A DNA stretch of 9,200 nucleotides from positions 1 to 9,200 of the forward strand of contig CAMCQW010000062.1 of the NCBI GenBank assembly GCA_945877045.1, given 5' to 3'. Shown in pieces: positions 5,709 through 9,200 of the stretch. Each line of letters starts with the position of its first letter. The first letter of the stretch is position 1. The notes beneath the pieces were generated by a model, which saw only the letters and a program-made list of their open reading frames with translations, did not search any database and was not told the DNA's origin. Source of the DNA: Chryseobacterium gleum. GTDB taxonomy: Bacteria > Bacteroidota > Bacteroidia > Flavobacteriales_D > Crocinitomicaceae. The translations under genes were made by a program, and so were the position numbers.

Positions 5709-7658
5709 TTATTTTAGAATAATGCGGCCCAGTTGACCCGTTAGTACTTTTTTAACCTGTTCATATGCCATTTGCTCCGCTAAGATATCCATCATATTTT
5801 CATTTGAAAGAGCTGGATCCTTTAATTTATCCTGAAGCGATAAAATATGTTCACTCACCTTATTATATTTAAAATTACATAATAAATTGGAAACAGTTTG
5901 AAGTAAATCTTTTTCTTCCGTCTTAGTGAAAATATTAAATTTCAGGATCCAATTAGGACTTAATTCTGACTCTAGGGTTTCTAAATTACTAATAAAATTA
6001 ACTAACTTTTGATCCTCCAAATTTTGAAAATAGGTGACCGAATAGATAATTCCCTCATTTATTCCTTGTACAAATAAGCCATGAATTTCCTGACAAAATG
6101 GGTCTTGAAAACTCAACTCATCATTTGTCAATTCATGACAGATCATCTCGACAACAGTTAATTTTCGAGCTTCATTTTCCTGTCCTACTAATGTTTCGAT
6201 TTCACGGGTACCAAATTGCAACATGATTCGAATCAATTCTAATTCATAAATTAATACCGCTTTCTTTTCTTGAAGAATTTGCCTCGGAGCAACGGTGTTT
6301 TGCACTTCCAAATCGCGAAAAATTGGCTCGTTCATCGTTTTCGCAAGAATGTTTTTCCGCAAGCGTATTAACTCATTACTGACCATATCATCAGCAATAT
6401 CAAAATGCGTTGCTATTTCTTTAGCGTAAATACTTCTAATTATATGATCCGGAATTAAGGAAACAGAATGAATAATTTCTTTAATCATATTGGCTTTATG
6501 TAGTGGATCGTTTTGACCTCCAGCCAACAATACCGATGTTTTAAAGGTGATAAAATCCTTCTTATTTTCTGATAAAAAACGCACTGTTTCATCCGTACTA
6601 TGCCCCTTCGCATATGAATCTGGATCTTCACCATCTGGAAAAAGTACCACCTTCACATTCATCCCTTCCTCCAAAATTAAATCGATGCCACGAAATGAAG
6701 CTTTAATTCCTGCGGCATCCCCGTCAAAAAGAATCGTTATATTTTTAGTATACCGACTTATTAGTTTAATTTGTTCTTTGGTAAGTGAAGTTCCCGAAGA
6801 TGAAACAACGTTTTGAATACCCGCTTGATGCATGCTAATTACATCTGTATAACCTTCACATAACAAGCATTCATCATACTTTGTAATATCCCCTTTCGCA
6901 AAGAAAAGTCCATATAAAATTTGACTTTTATTGTAAACGATGCTATCAGGGGAATTAAAGTACTTAGCGATTTTTTTGTCATTTTGCAAGGTGCGAGCAC
7001 CGAAACCTAATACCCTTCCTGAGATACTTTGAATAGGGAAAATAACTCTTCCACGGAAGAAATCAAACTTCTTTTCCTCTTTTGATTTTGTTAGACCTAC
7101 AGATTCCAGGTATTCTAATTTGTATCCTTTTCCTAAAGCCGTTTTTGTAAAATCATCGGCCTTATTGAGACAATAACCCAACTGAAATTTTTCAATGATA
7201 TCCCTTCTAAATCCACGTTCTTCAAAATAGGACAAACCAATTGCCTTTCCTTCTTCCGAGTGGAGTAAATTTTTCGCAAAATATTCACGCGCAAATTCAT
7301 TAATAATAAAAAGGCTATCTCGCTCTGTATTTTGCGCTAATTCCTCAGCAGTGGGAGCAACATCATTTGGAATTTCGATACCATATTTTTCAGCTAACCA
7401 TCTCAATGCTTCAGGATAAGAATAATGTTCTTTTTCCATGAGAAAAGAAACCACTGTCCCACCTTTTCCTGTAGAAAAGCATTTAAATATCTGTTTAGCT
7501 GGAGAGACCACAAACGAAGCCGTTTTTTCATCCGTAAAAGGACTTAATCCTTTTAAATTTGAGCCTGCGCGTTTTAATTGCACAAATTCTCCAATCACCT
7601 CTTCAATGCGAGATGTTTGCATGATTTCTTCAATAATAAACGACGAAATTTTACTCAT
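5709..7658 (-). CDS. dnaG: DNA primase (degenerate zinc site)
   Basis: Replicative primase that makes RNA primers at the fork together with the DnaB helicase; 649 residues, normal length. Domains in order: an N-terminal zinc-ribbon-like domain (about 1-100), the RNA polymerase core with TOPRIM fold (about 115-370), and a C-terminal helicase-interacting region (about 440-649). The core is intact: FRGRVIFPI at 201-209, GFGART at 218-223, KYFNSP at 232-237, the metal-binding CEGYTD at 267-272 (E268), FDGDAAG at 311-317 (D312, D314) and GEDPDS at 343-348. The zinc ligands are mostly missing: the usual C-x2-H...C-x2-C reads S39, T42, C60, T63. The surrounding EKTASFVVSP and GKGGTVVSF are well kept, so the fold probably remains. 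The ATG overlaps the lipoprotein stop as ATGA. This is not the rpsU-dnaG-rpoD arrangement of enterobacteria. Confidence 0.97.
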   Translation of the reverse strand: MSKISSFIIEEIMQTSRIEEVIGEFVQLKRAGSNLKGLSPFTDEKTASFVVSPAKQIFKCFSTGKGGTVVSFLMEKEHYSYPEALRWLAEKYGIEIPNDVAPTAEELAQNTERDSLFIINEFAREYFAKNLLHSEEGKAIGLSYFEERGFRRDIIEKFQLGYCLNKADDFTKTALGKGYKLEYLESVGLTKSKEEKKFDFFRGRVIFPIQSISGRVLGFGARTLQNDKKIAKYFNSPDSIVYNKSQILYGLFFAKGDITKYDECLLCEGYTDVISMHQAGIQNVVSSSGTSLTKEQIKLISRYTKNITILFDGDAAGIKASFRGIDLILEEGMNVKVVLFPDGEDPDSYAKGHSTDETVRFLSENKKDFITFKTSVLLAGGQNDPLHKANMIKEIIHSVSLIPDHIIRSIYAKEIATHFDIADDMVSNELIRLRKNILAKTMNEPIFRDLEVQNTVAPRQILQEKKAVLIYELELIRIMLQFGTREIETLVGQENEARKLTVVEMICHELTNDELSFQDPFCQEIHGLFVQGINEGIIYSVTYFQNLEDQKLVNFISNLETLESELSPNWILKFNIFTKTEEKDLLQTVSNLLCNFKYNKVSEHILSLQDKLKDPALSNENMMDILAEQMAYEQVKKVLTGQLGRIILK

Positions 7659-8065
7659 TTCCCTTTGTAGCCATAATCCTTCTCATTTGTCACTTTCCCA
7701 TTTTCATCGTAGGTAGTCCATAAACCTACAATCGTATCATTGCGATATTCACCTCGATAATGCATTCTACCACTTGGATATTTAACAATTGTAAAGCCAT
7801 CCTTTAATCCATGCGTATAAAAAGTAATAGAAAGTTCATTCCCCCCTTCAGAAAAGAAAACCCATTTACCTTGACGGAGGTATTTTTCGTCTTGTGCCCC
7901 TTCAAATTTTTTGCTTTTCTTACCGGGATACCATTCTGTATAAATGCCATTCTTAACCTCCACTAAGTTTTCTTTTTTATCAGCCGGTTTAACAAGGTCC
8001 TCATTATTTTGTTGACAAGCAAACACTAATCCAATCAAAAGCAAGTAAGTAATTTTTTTTTTCAT
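7655..8065 (-). CDS. MORN-variant repeat lipoprotein (YwqK-like)
   Basis: Predicted lipoprotein of 136 residues. The N-terminus is a type II signal sequence: MKKK, a hydrophobic run, then VFAC with the lipidation cysteine at C17, followed by a polar QQNNED linker. The remainder contains about four short beta-hairpin repeats of the MORN_2/YwqK kind, each with a G-x-W/T-x-x-Y/F pattern: NGIYTEWYPGKK (39-50), RQGKWVFFSEGG (64-75), KDGFTIVKYPSGR (88-100), and VGLWTTYDENGK (113-124). Database entries often label such proteins as toxin-antitoxin 'antitoxin YwqK'; nothing here supports a toxin partner, so I do not use that name. It overlaps both neighbours by 4 bases (ATGA at 8062-8065 and 7655-7658), so expression is tied to the prenyl synthase and dnaG. 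The role is unknown; an envelope-associated binding or scaffold function is only a guess. Confidence 0.85.
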   Translation of the reverse strand: MKKKITYLLLIGLVFACQQNNEDLVKPADKKENLVEVKNGIYTEWYPGKKSKKFEGAQDEKYLRQGKWVFFSEGGNELSITFYTHGLKDGFTIVKYPSGRMHYRGEYRNDTIVGLWTTYDENGKVTNEKDYGYKGK

Positions 8066-9033
8066 TTTTCTCTATACATTGTATAATTCACCAAACCAAT
8101 CAGCGAGTTTTTCGCATCAGAATCAGGAATTTCGGTTAATAAGTCCAGTGCTTTATTTCCATAATAAAACATTTTATCGTACGCATAGTCAATTCCACCC
8201 GATCGAATAATTATTTCAATCGCACGATTAATCGCTTCAGATTCATCATTTTTATTTTTAACAATATCCATTAATACTTTTCGATCAGCCTTAGAAGCAT
8301 TATTTATTGCATAAATAAACGGAAGCGTCATCTTTTGTTCTCGGATATCAATACCTGTTGGCTTACCAATTTTATCAGAAGAACCATAATCAAAAATATC
8401 ATCTTTAATTTGAAATGTAATTCCAACGAGTTCACCAAAAGAGAACATTGTTTCAGCCCAATCATTCTCCCCAACACTAATCGCACCTGCTTCACAACAC
8501 GTAGCAATAAGCGATGCTGTTTTTTTCTTTATTATTTCGAAATAAATATCCTCCGTAATATCTAAGCGCCTCGTTTTTTCAATTTGAAGCAATTCACCTT
8601 CCGACATTTCTCGAACAGATCTAGCTACAATTTTAAGCAGCTCCGTATTTTCTTTTTCGAGTGATAATAATAAAATTCTTGAAAGCATGTAATCGCCCAC
8701 CAAAACAGCAATTTTATTTTTCCATAAAGCATTCACAGAAAAATACCCTCTTCTTTCATTGGCATCATCGACCACATCATCGTGCACTAAGGTAGCAGTA
8801 TGCAATAACTCAACTAAAGAAGCGGCATCGTATGTCTTTTCACCAATTTCCCCCAACATTTTTGCTGTTAGAAGAACAAACATGGGTCGCATTTGCTTCC
8901 CTTTGCGCTTCACAATATATTGTGTCACTTTATCAAGCAATGGCACTTTGGACCGCATTGTTTCCTTAAAATGTTCATCGAATTGAACCATTTCATTGAA
9001 AATTGGCGCCATTATTTGTTCTACAGATAGCAT
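8062..9033 (-). CDS. Polyprenyl (IspB-like) diphosphate synthase
   Basis: Trans-prenyl transferase of 323 residues that extends farnesyl diphosphate with isopentenyl diphosphate units, most likely to supply the side chain of menaquinone. The two Asp-rich motifs are complete: first motif HDDVVDD at 84-90 and second motif KDDIFD at 210-215, with the basic residues GKQMRP at 45-50, ERRG at 93-96 and KPTGIDIREQKMTLP at 224-238. The residue five before the first Asp is Ala80 (ATLVHDD), small as in long-chain synthases, rather than the aromatic residue of geranylgeranyl or farnesyl synthases, so an octaprenyl/heptaprenyl-type product is inferred. The chain length cannot be fixed from the sequence. 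It is the first gene of the operon with the lipoprotein, dnaG and the mscS-like gene, overlapping the lipoprotein by 4 bases. No Shine-Dalgarno is seen before the ATG. Confidence 0.93.
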   Translation of the reverse strand: MLSVEQIMAPIFNEMVQFDEHFKETMRSKVPLLDKVTQYIVKRKGKQMRPMFVLLTAKMLGEIGEKTYDAASLVELLHTATLVHDDVVDDANERRGYFSVNALWKNKIAVLVGDYMLSRILLLSLEKENTELLKIVARSVREMSEGELLQIEKTRRLDITEDIYFEIIKKKTASLIATCCEAGAISVGENDWAETMFSFGELVGITFQIKDDIFDYGSSDKIGKPTGIDIREQKMTLPFIYAINNASKADRKVLMDIVKNKNDESEAINRAIEIIIRSGGIDYAYDKMFYYGNKALDLLTEIPDSDAKNSLIGLVNYTMYREK

Positions 9034-9073
9034 TTAACAAAAATAGTATTTAGTATTGAGCATAGTAAACTCT

Positions 9074-9200
9074 TTAAAACATCTTTTCTCTTTTCAGTAA
9101 ATAATTTACTAAAACTGGGTTATATCCCTCATTTATATCTGCCTCCACAAAATCAATTCTACAATCGGTGCATCTAAGTTTTATTTCATTCATGTATTTC
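9074..9200 (-). CDS. Small or truncated hypothetical protein with a CxxC motif
   Basis: A minus-strand frame is open from the right edge to a TAA at 9074-9076. If it starts at the ATG at 9191-9193 it encodes 39 residues, MNEIKLRCTDCRIDF at the start and ending KREKMF. The frame also stays open upstream of that ATG to the window edge, so it may be the C-terminal end of a larger protein. The only recognisable feature is one Cys pair (CTDC, residues 8-11 from the ATG), which could be half of a zinc ribbon. It is in the same direction as the prenyl synthase gene and ends 40 bases before it. I do not recognise a family. The codon composition looks like its neighbours, but at this length a chance ORF is possible. 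Confidence 0.4.
   Translation of the reverse strand, partial: KYMNEIKLRCTDCRIDFVEADINEGYNPVLVNYLLKREKMF

Noticed and set aside
7655..8065. Toxin-antitoxin system suggested by YwqK-type repeats
   Set aside because: The protein is a predicted lipoprotein and the neighbours are a prenyl synthase and primase; there is no toxin candidate.
9038..9045. TATTTTTG on the minus strand as a promoter for the prenyl synthase operon
   Set aside because: It matches TAnnTTTG but ends only 4 bases before the ATG at 9033, so transcription would begin at or inside the start codon, and no -33 element is present.
1..9200. Mobile element, defence island, CRISPR array or tRNA
   Set aside because: No transposase, integrase, nuclease, regularly spaced repeats or cloverleaf sequence was seen; nearly all bases are accounted for by housekeeping-type genes.

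Overview
The window is an AT-rich, gene-dense stretch of ordinary chromosome from a Bacteroidota bacterium, most likely from the Flavobacteriia (family not resolved). The evidence for this is a DUF4159 protein, a CBS/NAD kinase/PdxJ cluster, a DnaG whose zinc site has largely been lost, MORN-type lipoproteins, almost no Shine-Dalgarno sequences before start codons, and -7-like boxes of the form TAnnTTTG. There are ten genes including two partial ones at the edges, and no gap longer than about 65 bases. I saw no tRNA, rRNA, CRISPR array, insertion sequence, phage gene or obvious hairpin terminator.

Layout from left to right: (1) the 3' end of a DUF4159 gene on + (1-396). (2) A four-gene operon on -, read from 3825 down to 411: a CBS-CBS-ACT-like regulator, NAD kinase (nadK), a secreted FKBP-type prolyl isomerase, and a secreted cyclophilin-FKBP fusion. 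The spacings are 2, 12 and 2 bases. (3) pdxJ on + (3890-4606), divergent from that operon across a 64-base region with a TAnnTTTG box on each strand. (4) A second four-gene operon on -, read from 9033 down to 4595: a long-chain polyprenyl diphosphate synthase, a MORN-repeat lipoprotein, DNA primase (dnaG), and an MscS-type channel. The joins are ATGA, ATGA and a 1-base gap, so translation is probably coupled. Its last gene overlaps the 3' end of pdxJ by 12 bases. (5) A small or truncated CxxC-containing ORF on - at the right edge.

Functionally the first operon joins cofactor metabolism (NADP synthesis next to a probable ligand-sensing CBS/ACT protein, with vitamin B6 synthesis divergent) to envelope protein folding by two exported prolyl isomerases. 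The second joins quinone side-chain synthesis, replication priming and osmotic safety. These pairings look like lineage-specific operon packing rather than one dedicated pathway.

I did not find a convincing new defence, mobile or biosynthetic system. The points most worth a second look are the primase zinc site that keeps one of four ligands, the CBS-ACT/NAD kinase pairing, the double-isomerase fusion with a histidine-rich tail, and the coupled ispB-like/lipoprotein/dnaG/mscS operon. Two gene starts were moved downstream from the longest possible ORF.
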